A stretch of 35,833 nt of DNA. Source: Cohnella baijiui. Lineage in GTDB: Bacteria > Bacillota > Bacilli > Paenibacillales > Paenibacillaceae. The notes beneath the pieces are model-generated. The model was not told the origin of the DNA, ran no database searches, and was given only the letters and a program-made list of their open reading frames with translations. Below are positions 9,914 through 18,508 of the stretch, in pieces. The stretch covers positions 1-35,833 of the forward strand of contig NZ_JAJFOW010000054.1 in assembly GCF_020731285.1 (NCBI RefSeq). Reading direction: 5' to 3'. Position 1 is the stretch's first letter; the number at the start of each line of letters is the position of its first letter. The position numbers and the translations under genes were made by a program.

Positions 9914-11267
9914 ATGGCTCAGCCATCCGACGGCGATCAAGATCGTCTCTCTGGCGCTCGGCATTCTGCTGTGGGCGGTCGTCCACTTCGATCCGGAGTC
10001 CCGCACGCCGAGCAGCGTGGCGTCGCTGCTGGAGAACCGGACGATCAACGACGTCAAAGTCGTCGCCATCAACCTGGACGAGCGTAATTACGTGCTCCGG
10101 GAAATCAGCCCGCAGAAGGTGCGGCTCACCGTGCGCGGCACCCGCAACGACCTGTTGTCCGCCCGTACGAGCGACTATACCGTCCGCGTCGACCTGGGCA
10201 GCCTGACGGCGGGGACGCATACGCTGCCGCTCCGGGCCGACCTGCCGCGCGGCATCCAGGCGCTCGCGATCACCCCGTCGACCGTGTCGGTCACCATCGA
10301 GGAGCTGGAGACGAAGGAATTCGAAGTGCAGGTCGCGCCGGCGGGAACGCCGAAAGCCGGCTACAAGGCAGGGGCTCCGGTGCTGAGCCCGACGAATCGG
10401 GTACATGTGACCCTGCCTGCGAGCGAGATGGAACGCGTGGATCACGTGGGCGCGTCGATTTCGATCGAAGGCGCCGACGCGACCATCAAGGACAAGAGCG
10501 TCAAGCTTGTCGCCTATGACGACAAGGGCAAGCCAATCGAGGGCGCCGTCATCGATCCGGCGGTACTGGGGATCGAGGTACCGATCACCAATCCGTTCAA
10601 GACGGTGCCCGTCCAGTTCAAGCTCTCCGGCAGCTTGCCGCCGGGTCTCAGCATCGCTTCGTTCCAGCCTGAGACGGACAAAGTCACGATATACGGGCCG
10701 CAAAACGAGCTAGACAAGATCGACTTGGTCGAAGCCGACGTCAAGCTAAGCGAGCTGACCAAGTCGGGCAAGGTGATGGTCCCGCTGAGCGGGGCCAAAG
10801 GCATTACCGAATTCTCGCCCAAGGAGCTCGGGATCAACGTCGAAATCGTGCTGTCGTCGACGCGCTCCCTTCAGGGACTGCCGGTGACGGTGAACGGTCT
10901 CGGTACCGGGCTGACGATGAAAATCACGGATCCGGCCACCGGCAAGGTCGACATTACGATCCAGGGGGCGCCGGCGATGCTGGACCGCCTGCAGCCCGGC
11001 GACGTGAGCGTGGAGGTCGACCTGTCCGGCCGCGGTCCGGGCACCTATACGGTGCCGCTGCGGGTCAATCTTCCGCGGTTCATCCACCAGTCGGGCGGCA
11101 ATCAGTCGCTCACGGTGGAGATTGCCCCGGAAGTGCCGGCAACCACGCCCCCGGCCGAGAGTCCGCCGCCGGACATGCCGGCGGACGGAACGGCCGACGG
11201 GACGCATACGCCCGACGGTTCGGGCAGCACAGACGGCACGGACGATCATACGAAGACCGAGGGCTGA
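9906..11267 (+). CDS. cdaR: CdaA regulatory protein CdaR (YbbR domains)
   Basis: CdaR is a membrane-tethered extracytoplasmic protein that binds CdaA and tunes cyclic di-AMP synthesis. One N-terminal membrane segment (about residues 9-27, IKIVSLALGILLWAVVHF) is followed by several YbbR repeats, seen as recurring blocks of the type LTVRGTRNDLL, VTLPASEMERV, VTIYGPQNELDKI and ITIQGAPAMLDRL. The last 45 residues are a low-complexity tail rich in Pro, Thr, Asp and Gly, probably disordered or wall-facing. I prefer GTG at 9906, which is 9 bases after AGGAGG and gives an MDKWL start as in relatives; ATG at 9900 is only 3 bases from it. It overlaps cdaA by 8 bases. Confidence 0.94.
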   Translation: MDKWLSHPTAIKIVSLALGILLWAVVHFDPESRTPSSVASLLENRTINDVKVVAINLDERNYVLREISPQKVRLTVRGTRNDLLSARTSDYTVRVDLGSLTAGTHTLPLRADLPRGIQALAITPSTVSVTIEELETKEFEVQVAPAGTPKAGYKAGAPVLSPTNRVHVTLPASEMERVDHVGASISIEGADATIKDKSVKLVAYDDKGKPIEGAVIDPAVLGIEVPITNPFKTVPVQFKLSGSLPPGLSIASFQPETDKVTIYGPQNELDKIDLVEADVKLSELTKSGKVMVPLSGAKGITEFSPKELGINVEIVLSSTRSLQGLPVTVNGLGTGLTMKITDPATGKVDITIQGAPAMLDRLQPGDVSVEVDLSGRGPGTYTVPLRVNLPRFIHQSGGNQSLTVEIAPEVPATTPPAESPPPDMPADGTADGTHTPDGSGSTDGTDDHTKTEG

Positions 11268-11354
11268 GGTCCCGTCGCGGGAGCGGCTCGAGGTCACAAA
11301 AAAGGACCGGCTGGGACAGCGGTCGAGTACGCGGATGAAGGAGAATACGACGAC

Positions 11355-12695
11355 ATGGGGAAATACTTCGGAACAGACGGCGTACGCGGGGTTGCGAACC
11401 GCGAATTGACGGCGGAGCTCGCTTATAAGATCGGCCGCTGCGGCGGTTACGTATTGTCGGGAGGAGCGGCGCGTCCGCGCGTCGTCATCGGTCTCGATAC
11501 GCGCGTCTCGGGCGCGATGCTCGAGAGTGCGCTGACGGCGGGACTGCTGTCCATCGGCGCGGACGTGGTGCGCCTCGGCGTCGTCAGCACGCCTGCGGTC
11601 GCTTACTTGACCCGCACGCTGGGCGCGGACGCGGGGGTCATGATCTCCGCCTCGCACAATCCGGTGGCGGACAACGGCATCAAGTTTTTCGGAGGCGACG
11701 GCTTCAAGCTCCTCGACGAGAAGGAAGCGGAGATCGAGAAGCTGCTCGATGCCGAGGAAGACACGCTGCCCCGCCCGATCGGCAAGGACCTCGGCACGGT
11801 GCAGACGGACCTCTCGCTCAAGCAGCGCTACGTCGACTTCTTGAAGACGACGGTGTCGCAGTCGTTTCAAGGGCTCAAGATCGTGCTCGACTGCGCGCAC
11901 GGGGCGGCTTACGAGCTGGCGCCCGCGGTGTTCCGCGAGCTGGGCGCCGAAGTCGTGGCGATCGGCGCGGAGCCGGACGGCCTCAACATCAATGACGGCG
12001 TCGGCTCGACGCATCCGGAGCTGCTGGCCGCCAAGGTCAAGGAGCTGGGCGCCGACCTCGGCCTCGCGTTCGACGGCGACGCCGACCGCTTGATCGCGGT
12101 CGACGAGAACGGCGAGGAGGTCGACGGCGACTTCATCCTGCTCATCTGCGGCGAGGCGATGAAGCGGGCCGGCAAGCTGAAACACGACACGGTCGTAACG
12201 ACGGTCATGGCCAACATCGGCTTCTTCAAAGCGGCCGAGCCGCTCGGCCTCCGGACGGCCAAGACGGCGGTCGGCGACCGCTACGTCATGGAGGAGATGG
12301 TCCGGGGCGGGTACAACCTCGGCGGAGAGCAGTCGGGACATGTCATCTTCCTCGACCTGAACACGACCGGCGACGGCATCCTGTCCGGCTTGCAGCTCGT
12401 CGATACCGTCGTCGCATCCGGCAAGAAGCTCGGCGAGCTTCGCCAAGTGATGCGCAAGTATCCGCAGGTGCTCGTGAACGTCCGCGTGGCCGACAAGTCC
12501 AAGTACGACGGCAACGCCGCCATCGGCGCCGCCGTAGCCGCAGCCGAAGCCGCGCTCGGCGACAACGGACGCGTACTCGTTCGTCCGTCCGGCACGGAGG
12601 CGCTCATCCGGGTCATGGCCGAAGGTCCCGACCGTACGGAGATCGAACGCCACGTCGAAGCGATCGCCGACGTCATTCGTCAAGAACTGGTCTAA
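11355..12695 (+). CDS. glmM: Phosphoglucosamine mutase
   Basis: GlmM converts glucosamine 6-phosphate to glucosamine 1-phosphate, a step toward UDP-GlcNAc for peptidoglycan. The 446-residue protein has the standard four-domain length. The phosphoserine is Ser100 in ISASHNP, the metal-binding loop reads FDGDADR, the sugar loop GGEQSGH and the phosphate-binding loop RPSGTE. The ATG at 11355 starts the typical MGKYFGTDGVRG. It lies 87 bases after cdaR; the gap shows no terminator, so cdaA-cdaR-glmM is probably one operon. A GlmM-CdaA-CdaR complex that damps cyclic di-AMP production is known in Bacillus. A terminator follows, separating it from ribozyme-controlled glmS. Confidence 0.97.
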   Translation: MGKYFGTDGVRGVANRELTAELAYKIGRCGGYVLSGGAARPRVVIGLDTRVSGAMLESALTAGLLSIGADVVRLGVVSTPAVAYLTRTLGADAGVMISASHNPVADNGIKFFGGDGFKLLDEKEAEIEKLLDAEEDTLPRPIGKDLGTVQTDLSLKQRYVDFLKTTVSQSFQGLKIVLDCAHGAAYELAPAVFRELGAEVVAIGAEPDGLNINDGVGSTHPELLAAKVKELGADLGLAFDGDADRLIAVDENGEEVDGDFILLICGEAMKRAGKLKHDTVVTTVMANIGFFKAAEPLGLRTAKTAVGDRYVMEEMVRGGYNLGGEQSGHVIFLDLNTTGDGILSGLQLVDTVVASGKKLGELRQVMRKYPQVLVNVRVADKSKYDGNAAIGAAVAAAEAALGDNGRVLVRPSGTEALIRVMAEGPDRTEIERHVEAIADVIRQELV

Positions 12696-12713
12696 TTCGT
12701 TCGTCTCATCCTT

Positions 12714-12741
12714 CCCCGGCGCCGATGGTGCCGGGGATTTT
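12714..12741 (+). terminator. Terminator between glmM and glmS
   Basis: The 10-bp stem CCCCGGCGCC / GGTGCCGGGG (one G-T pair) with a 3-base loop is followed by ATTTTGTCATTT. It closes the cda-glmM operon, so glmS has its own promoter. Confidence 0.88.
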
Positions 12742-12823
12742 GTCATTTCCGGGGAAATGGTGCGCCGGGCAGGGGGCGGATCGTTCGCGGGATCCAATTT
12801 TTCGGGAAAGGGGCTGTCGAAGG

Positions 12824-12852
12824 TTGCAACCCCTTTTCAAAACGAATATGAT
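12824..12852 (+). promoter_or_regulatory. Sigma-A promoter of the glmS leader
   Basis: TTGCAA (12824-12829), 17 bases, then TATGAT (12847-12852) is a near-consensus promoter. It lies about 55 bases ahead of the ribozyme cleavage site and about 510 bases ahead of glmS. Confidence 0.75.
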
Positions 12853-12906
12853 AGGGAGTATATTCGAGAACGGAAAGGCAGGGCAGGAAAAGAAGAAGCA
12901 CGACAA

Positions 12907-13072
12907 GCGCCAGAACTTGCCGCCCGTCGCGGGGCAAGTTGACGAGGTGGAGGTGTTCGGATTTGTTCGGCGGGGACCTCCCGGCCCGCATCGGGGCCGA
13001 CAGCCGGAAGACAAAGCGCTCAGGGCAACCGGGCGTACAATATTCCGGTACGGTGCATCATAAGGAACAAGG
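12907..13072 (+). ncRNA. glmS ribozyme / GlcN6P riboswitch
   Basis: The start GCGCC (12907) with a preceding A is the glmS cleavage site. P1/P2 pairing follows as AACTTGCC and GGCAAGTTGACGAGG, then GGAGG...CGGCGGGGACCTCC, and a P3-like GCCGGAA / TTCCGGT. Together these are the conserved glmS core. The RNA cuts itself when glucosamine 6-phosphate binds, after which the downstream mRNA is degraded, so GlmS product shuts off glmS. Cleavage is expected between 12906 and 12907. The 3' limit is approximate. Confidence 0.9.
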
Positions 13073-13358
13073 ATATTCTTTCGCCTAAAGTCGTGCGGGG
13101 GCCGTCGTCCGGTTGAATTCGGGCGAGGCACGCATGCGTGCGGGCGATTTGTGCAATGTCCGGCGAACCGGGACCCGGTCGCTTGCGGACATGTCGTGTT
13201 AGGGTGATGCGGGAGGTCGCGCTTCAAGGAGGAAGCGTCAGGCGCTCCAGGGATGACCTCTGGTTTCATACGGCTTGTATAGGGCATGCGGCTCGGTTTC
13301 GGTTGCCGGCACGTCATCATTTCGGACGTCTACAACTGAAACGGAGGTCTATTTTAAC
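13073..13358 (+). other. Long leader between ribozyme and glmS
   Basis: About 285 bases separate the ribozyme core from the glmS start. I see no gene I can support. A Shine-Dalgarno-like CAAGGAGGAAGC occurs at about 13229, and ACGGAGGTC at 13341-13349 is the glmS ribosome binding site. The stretch may simply be untranslated leader. Confidence 0.4.
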
Positions 13359-15191
13359 ATGTGCGGAATCGTCGGCTATATCGGATATCGGGAAACGCAA
13401 CCCATTTTGATCGAAGGCTTGAAAAAATTGGAATACCGCGGATATGACTCGGCGGGCATCGCCGTTCATACCGGTCAGAAGCTCGAAGTGACGAAGTCGG
13501 TCGGCCGTCTAGCCAATCTGGAGAACCGGTTGACGGGCGAGCCGCTGTGCGGCACCGTCGGCATCGGTCATACGCGCTGGGCGACGCACGGCAAGCCGTC
13601 CGACGCCAACTCGCATCCGCACACGGACAACTCGCTGAAGTTTTCCGTCGTGCACAACGGCATTATCGAGAACTATCTAGAGCTGAAGGAAGAGCTCGTT
13701 CAGGAGGGACACCGGTTCCTGTCGGAGACGGATACCGAAGTCATCTCCCACCTCGTTGCCGTCGAGTACGAAGGCGACATTGTGAAGGCGGTGCAGAAGG
13801 CCGTCCGCAAAATGCGCGGCGCGTTCGCGCTCGGCGTTCTGACCGAGCACGAGCCGGATCGGCTCGTCGCGGTCCGCTACGCGAGCCCGCTGATCATCGG
13901 CGTGGGCGAAGGCGAGAAGTTCATCGCGTCGGACATCCCGGCGATTCTCGAGTATACGCGCGACATCTATATCCTCGAGGACGGGGAGATGGCGGTGCTG
14001 ACGCGCGATCGCGTCGACCTGTTCACGATCGAGGGCAACCCGATCGCGAAGGACGTCTTTCACGTCAACTGGGATCTTATGACCGCCGAGAAGGGCGGCT
14101 ACGACCACTTCATGCTGAAGGAGATCCACGAGCAGCCGAAGGCGTATCGCGACACGATGCGCGGCCGGATCAGCGAAGACGGACGGTCCGTCGTTCTGCC
14201 GGAGATCAAGCTGACGCCGGAGCAGCTGCGCGGCATCAATCGCGTGCACATCGTCGCCTGCGGCACTGCGATGCACGCGGGCATGGTCGGCAAAACCGTC
14301 ATCGAGTCGCTGGCGCGTCTGCCGGTCGAGACGGACGTGGCGTCCGAGTATCGCTATCGCTCGCCGATCATCACGCCGGAGACGCTTGTCATCGTCGTGA
14401 GCCAGTCGGGCGAAACGGCCGATACGCTGGCGGCGCTCCGCGAAGCCAAGCGCTGCGGCGCGCATGTCCTCGCGATCACGAACGTCGTCGGCAGTTCCGT
14501 TGCCCGCGAGGCGGACGACGTCATCATCACGCTGGCTGGGCCGGAAATCGCCGTCGCATCGACGAAGGCGTACACCTCGCAGCTGATCGCCTTCTACTTG
14601 CTCGGCCTGTACATGGCTCAGACGCTGGGTACGCAGGAGGAGGCGCGTATCGCGCACATCCTCGCCGCAATGGATTCGCTGCCGGACCAGGTGGAGAAGA
14701 TCCTGGCTCAGTCCGATACGGTAAAGGGCATCGCCGAGGCAATCTCCAAGCACAGCAACCTGTTCTTCATCGGCCGCGGCATCGACTATGCCGTCGCGCT
14801 TGAAGGCTCGCTGAAGCTGAAGGAAATCTCCTATATCCACTCCGAGGCGTATGCGGCCGGCGAGCTGAAGCACGGCACGCTGGCGCTGATCGAAGAGGGC
14901 GTCCCGGTCATCGCGCTGCTCACGCAGGAAGACCTGTACGAGAAGACGCTTAGCAACATTAAAGAAGTGAAGGCGCGCGGCGCCGACGTGTTCGGCATCG
15001 CCAACGAAGGACACGAAGCCGAGGCGGCGAAGTCGGTCGACACCCTTTTCTCCATCCCGCGCACGCTGCCGCTGCTCACGCCGGCCCTGTCCGTCGTGCC
15101 GCTGCAGCTGCTGTCCTACTACGCTTCGCTGGCGCTGGGCCACGACGTCGACAAGCCGCGCAATCTGGCGAAGAGCGTGACGGTGGAGTGA
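13359..15191 (+). CDS. glmS: Glutamine-fructose-6-phosphate aminotransferase (isomerising)
   Basis: GlmS makes glucosamine 6-phosphate from fructose 6-phosphate and glutamine, the first committed step of amino-sugar synthesis. After the initiator Met, Cys2 of MCGIVGYIG is the glutaminase nucleophile. The glutaminase domain (about 1-235, with RWATHGKPSDANSHPH) is followed by two SIS sugar-isomerase domains (about 285-420 and 455-590; SQSGETADTLAAL and STKAYTSQL). The C-terminus ends in KSVTVE. The 610-residue length is standard. The ATG at 13359 is supported by ACGGAGGTC. Expression is controlled by the upstream glmS ribozyme. It is the last conserved backbone gene before the AT-rich island. 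Confidence 0.98.
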   Translation: MCGIVGYIGYRETQPILIEGLKKLEYRGYDSAGIAVHTGQKLEVTKSVGRLANLENRLTGEPLCGTVGIGHTRWATHGKPSDANSHPHTDNSLKFSVVHNGIIENYLELKEELVQEGHRFLSETDTEVISHLVAVEYEGDIVKAVQKAVRKMRGAFALGVLTEHEPDRLVAVRYASPLIIGVGEGEKFIASDIPAILEYTRDIYILEDGEMAVLTRDRVDLFTIEGNPIAKDVFHVNWDLMTAEKGGYDHFMLKEIHEQPKAYRDTMRGRISEDGRSVVLPEIKLTPEQLRGINRVHIVACGTAMHAGMVGKTVIESLARLPVETDVASEYRYRSPIITPETLVIVVSQSGETADTLAALREAKRCGAHVLAITNVVGSSVAREADDVIITLAGPEIAVASTKAYTSQLIAFYLLGLYMAQTLGTQEEARIAHILAAMDSLPDQVEKILAQSDTVKGIAEAISKHSNLFFIGRGIDYAVALEGSLKLKEISYIHSEAYAAGELKHGTLALIEEGVPVIALLTQEDLYEKTLSNIKEVKARGADVFGIANEGHEAEAAKSVDTLFSIPRTLPLLTPALSVVPLQLLSYYASLALGHDVDKPRNLAKSVTVE

Positions 15192-15298
15192 GTGGCTTTG
15201 GATTCTGGAAGATTTGTCTATTGATAAAAAAGTGTGGAACCAGTAAAGAATGCCTGGTAAAAAACTGAACCAATAAAAAAGCGTGGAGCTACTAGAAC

Positions 15299-15338
15299 AG
15301 TCCCGATGATGCTTTGTTAGGTCATCGGGACTCTTTTA
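15299..15338 (+). terminator. Terminator of glmS
   Basis: The 11-bp perfect stem AGTCCCGATGA / TCATCGGGACT with a 12-base loop is followed by CTTTTATT. Between the glmS stop and this hairpin an imperfect direct repeat occurs (ATAAAAAAGTGTGGAACCA at about 15223 and ATAAAAAAGCGTGGAGCTA at about 15273). Confidence 0.85.
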
Positions 15339-15546
15339 TTAAGAAGGAACCGTAGCCAGTGTTAGGGGAGCGAATTCGAGAAATTAGATAGAAAAATCAG
15401 TTGAACCAAATGGATTTTTCAATTCAGATTGGGTGTCTCAGGGGACTCTGAGTGAACAAGAGCAGAACAATTCCAAGCACCAACCTTGTAACATAAAACA
15501 GACTCTTTAAACAGATATTCAGCTTCCCCATACATCTGCTTTCTTA
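15339..15546 (+). other. AT-rich stretch at the start of the accessory island
   Basis: No gene can be supported. A short open frame on the minus strand (15419-15610) has no ribosome binding site and no recognised family. Base composition shifts here from GC-rich backbone to AT-rich island. Confidence 0.35.
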
Positions 15547-15789
15547 ATGTCGTATCTTGCTTTCCGAACCGCTGTCCGCCACAGAATTTTGAGATGCCCG
15601 TACAAACCAACTAAGTTTACAAATGAACAAATGTGGGCACATAACATTACAAATCCGCTTAAAAAAGATGATTCATGGGAAGAAGCTTTAGATAAAATTC
15701 TAGAAGCTTCCGACGGAAAAAAGCAGGTTATTGTCATATCGCATCTCATACAGAGGGATATCGGAAAGCAAGAGAAAGGTTCTTGCTGA
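15547..15789 (+). CDS. Possible small protein or gene remnant, unknown
   Basis: This 80-residue frame has a basic N-terminal part (FRTAVRHRILRCPYKPTKF) and a more regular C-terminal part (DDSWEEALDKILEASDGKKQVIVISHLIQ). I do not recognise it. No clear ribosome binding site precedes the ATG. It could be a remnant of a larger gene, since the second half looks like helix-strand structure cut from a domain. A terminator at 15815 follows, which slightly supports transcription. Confidence 0.3.
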   Translation: MSYLAFRTAVRHRILRCPYKPTKFTNEQMWAHNITNPLKKDDSWEEALDKILEASDGKKQVIVISHLIQRDIGKQEKGSC

Positions 15790-15814
15790 TCGACTAAGGT
15801 CATTATTAACTAGT

Positions 15815-15845
15815 AAAAGCTACTGAAATAATCAGTGGCTTTTTA
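15815..15845 (+). terminator. Terminator ahead of the CBASS operon
   Basis: The 12-bp stem AAAAGCTACTGA / TCAGTGGCTTTT with one G-T pair and a 5-base loop ends in a T-run. It insulates the following operon from upstream transcription. Confidence 0.8.
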
Positions 15846-15926
15846 AAATGCATATTCCGACTAATAAAGAAAATAACCAATTTACTTTCAGGTTCCGATA
15901 GAATTGGCCCCATTGATTTGGATTAA

Positions 15927-15958
15927 TTGAGAGTTAATTACATTAGCTGTGGTATAAT
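15927..15958 (+). promoter_or_regulatory. Promoter of the CBASS operon
   Basis: TATAAT (15953-15958) is a perfect -10 box, preceded by TGG, giving an extended -10 element. The nearest -35 candidate, TTGAGA (15927-15932), is 20 bases away, longer than ideal, so the extended -10 may carry the promoter. It lies 36 bases ahead of the first gene's start. Confidence 0.65.
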
Positions 15959-15993
15959 ATACCTACTATGAATTGCCTAGAGGGGGACGGAGC

Positions 15994-16884
15994 ATGACAC
16001 CACACGAGTATTTGCAATCTGTTTTAGAAGAAGAAAAGTTCGATATTAACGAAGAACCAGAAATAAAGGAAAAGAGAGACGAAGTTGAAGAATTAATGAG
16101 AACTGAATACGGAAACAGGATAGTCTCCTTCAAGTACTCGGGCTCAATCGCTAAATATACGGCTATCAAAACAAGTAAGGACATGGATCTAGCTATCCAT
16201 TTTAAACATGATGCTTTTTCGACACTGAAAGAAATGTATGACTCGATAAAGGTGTTTCTAGAAAAGCATTACACTGTAAGAGAACAGAGAGTATCACTAG
16301 GATTAGATGGCCTTAACGTGGATGTTGTCCCTGGAAGAAGAATTAGTAAGGACGACTTGGCAAACAATGACGTGAATTTATACCGTTCAGATACGGCCAC
16401 ATCAATAAAAACAAATATTGAGATACATAAGGAGCACGTAAGAAATAGCGATTCAAGGGAAATTATCAAATTGATAAAAATATGGCGCGAAAGGTGGGGG
16501 TTAAAGTTTAAATCTTTTGCAGTGGAGTTACTAGTTATTAAGGCGCTGGATGGTTTCGCTAGTACGGGACTTGATAATAAGGTCAAGAAGGTACTCAACT
16601 ACATCAAAGATGAGGTTGAAACTGTAAATCTTGTTGACCCGGCTAATTCAAACAACAATGTAGCAGATATTATTGATTATTCGAGAAAACTGCTTTTCAA
16701 AACAACGGCAACCACGTGTCTAAGTGAACTAGATAATGCCGGTTCAGATAAGGATAAATTACTTTCAGCATGGAAGTTTGTCTATAAAGATAATAATCAG
16801 AATGAATCCAATTCAGCACCAACCAATGGCTTTATAATGGCTACTCAAGACTGGAAAAGGCAGCCCGATCGCAGACATGGTTAA
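15994..16884 (+). CDS. CD-NTase (cGAS/DncV-like nucleotidyltransferase) of type II CBASS
   Basis: This enzyme should make a cyclic oligonucleotide alarm signal from NTPs on phage infection. The 296-residue protein shows the nucleotidyltransferase signature: Gly50-Ser51 in YSGSIAKYT, then Asp63 and Asp65 in KDMDLAI, and a third Asp110 in LNVDVVPG. A helical C-terminal half follows. The last residue is glycine (DRRHG), the feature needed for Cap2 to join the C-terminus to a target. The ATG at 15994 follows AGAGGGGGA by 6 bases; an upstream in-frame TTG overlaps that site. The gene overlaps cap2 by 8 bases. The nucleotide product and clade cannot be read by eye. The AT-rich coding sequence suggests horizontal transfer. 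Confidence 0.92.
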   Translation: MTPHEYLQSVLEEEKFDINEEPEIKEKRDEVEELMRTEYGNRIVSFKYSGSIAKYTAIKTSKDMDLAIHFKHDAFSTLKEMYDSIKVFLEKHYTVREQRVSLGLDGLNVDVVPGRRISKDDLANNDVNLYRSDTATSIKTNIEIHKEHVRNSDSREIIKLIKIWRERWGLKFKSFAVELLVIKALDGFASTGLDNKVKKVLNYIKDEVETVNLVDPANSNNNVADIIDYSRKLLFKTTATTCLSELDNAGSDKDKLLSAWKFVYKDNNQNESNSAPTNGFIMATQDWKRQPDRRHG

Positions 16885-18508
16885 TATAATTAAATCATGG
16901 TTTGAAAGAATCCCGGAGCTTTTTGAAAGAGAAAAAAGAATAATGGCAAGCTTGGGATTCGAATTAGATATGGAAAAACTACATGCGGAGAAGCAAGTTT
17001 TATTTAGGGGAGCATCGAAATGTAACATTGCGTACCCACTGGAGTTTATTTATCCAAGTGGGTTTCCTTCTTTTCCTCCAACAGTAATATGTAATGTTCC
17101 ATTTGATCTATTGTTAACCCGGCATCACTCTCCAGATACAAAGGTATTGTGTTGTTTTGGTTTTAATGAGGAGAGATGGAACTCGAGTTATTCTGGTCTT
17201 GATGTATTTTTAGAGGTGGAGAGTTTAATAAGTGATTATTTGCCTGGTACTAGGGTTCCGCAGCATGATTTAGTTCCTGAACCCGTAGTAAAGTATTTTG
17301 ATTACTTGCAAAATGCAGCCCTATTAATTCCACCTCCCTTTGGTAAGCTGGACTATGGTGAGCTTAGAAAATATCCATACGCTAATATCCGATTGAATAA
17401 ATACGGAAAAGGGATTGTTGTCTCTCTTGAATCTAAAGGTGGGAGAATTAGCTTAATAAGGGCTTATGAGGATTGGTTTCATGATACCACCATTTATAAA
17501 GCAAAGGTTATTGTTGCGGAGAACCCACCACCATCTAATGCTGCAACTTTAACGGATTGGTTAGAGGGTCAAGGCCAATTTGTTGGATTTAGGAATCAAC
17601 AGATCTCGTACTACCTCATAATTTTCCCGGATGAATGGGGCAAGCGCGGCCTTACAAGACCGACATGGATTTTGATTAAAATGAGTAACAGAATGCCTTC
17701 GTGGATAAGATGTTTTTCTATCAATGATGAAGACACGATGATAAGGAATCCTTCATTCTCTTCATTGAAAAGGAAAAAGGCTCTGTTGATTGGAGCAGGT
17801 TCAGTGGGGTCTTCAGTTGCAACTGCGCTAGCCCAAGAGGGGATTGGGGAGTTAACGATTATTGATCCAGACATATATGAGCCAAGTAATTCGATAAGAC
17901 ATCAGGTCGGGCAAAGTTGGTTTGGATTTAACAAAGTCGAGGCTCTTAAGGAACGAATTAATTCATTATCCCCTGAGACAATTGTTACCCCTCTGACGGC
18001 GAGGGTTGGGAATACTCGGAGAAATGATAACGAGTACCTCATGGCAGAAATTATTCGCTCGGATATTGTTATCGATACAACTGGAAGTCATTCAGTGACT
18101 CATTATATGAATAGTCTCTGTATGGATATTGGAAAGCCGTTTTTGGTCGGAACAGTAACGAATGGTGCTTGGAGCTCAGAAGTTATTACTATTTGTCCGG
18201 GTGATACAGGGTGCTGGATTTGTTGGAATATGCAATATGGAATGGAGATGCCCCCTTCTGAACCAATGAGTAACTTAACCTTTGCACCGGGCTGTAACCA
18301 ACCAACGTTTTCCGGTGGTGTTTCAAACATTATAGTTGCGGCGGGTTTTATAGTTCAAGCAGCGATCGATGTATTGTTAAAGAAACGACTAGCGGGTCAA
18401 GAATACTTGGTTTGGCATAGTAGAAATAAAGAGGGAGAACGCAGTTATGGGATCGAATGTAAACCAATAACAAAACACCCTAACTGTAACCATTGCAAAA
18501 GGACATGA
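16877..18508 (+). CDS. cap2: Cap2, E2-E1 fusion that conjugates the CD-NTase
   Basis: Cap2 is a ubiquitin-like transferase that attaches the CD-NTase C-terminus to targets and primes it. The 543-residue protein has an N-terminal E2-like domain with the candidate catalytic cysteine at 92 or 93 (KVLCCFGFNEERW). The C-terminal ThiF/E1 domain has a nucleotide-binding loop GAGSVG (306-311), IIDPDIYEPSNSIRHQ, and the likely E1 cysteine 473 in PGCNQPTFSGG. Cys446/Cys449 (CWIC) and Cys537/Cys540 (CNHC) form a likely zinc site as in ThiF and MoeB. It overlaps the CD-NTase gene upstream by 8 bases and cap3 downstream by 4, so translation is coupled. A multi-domain fusion of this order is diagnostic of type II CBASS. 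Confidence 0.92.
   Translation: MVNIIKSWFERIPELFEREKRIMASLGFELDMEKLHAEKQVLFRGASKCNIAYPLEFIYPSGFPSFPPTVICNVPFDLLLTRHHSPDTKVLCCFGFNEERWNSSYSGLDVFLEVESLISDYLPGTRVPQHDLVPEPVVKYFDYLQNAALLIPPPFGKLDYGELRKYPYANIRLNKYGKGIVVSLESKGGRISLIRAYEDWFHDTTIYKAKVIVAENPPPSNAATLTDWLEGQGQFVGFRNQQISYYLIIFPDEWGKRGLTRPTWILIKMSNRMPSWIRCFSINDEDTMIRNPSFSSLKRKKALLIGAGSVGSSVATALAQEGIGELTIIDPDIYEPSNSIRHQVGQSWFGFNKVEALKERINSLSPETIVTPLTARVGNTRRNDNEYLMAEIIRSDIVIDTTGSHSVTHYMNSLCMDIGKPFLVGTVTNGAWSSEVITICPGDTGCWICWNMQYGMEMPPSEPMSNLTFAPGCNQPTFSGGVSNIIVAAGFIVQAAIDVLLKKRLAGQEYLVWHSRNKEGERSYGIECKPITKHPNCNHCKRT

Noticed and set aside
13677..15143. Minus-strand open frame of 488 codons
   Set aside because: It is antisense to glmS and composed of Arg/Asp/Leu-rich shadow sequence.
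15419..15610. Minus-strand open frame of 63 codons in the island edge
   Set aside because: It has no ribosome binding site, no family and no conserved-looking structure; it overlaps another weak frame.
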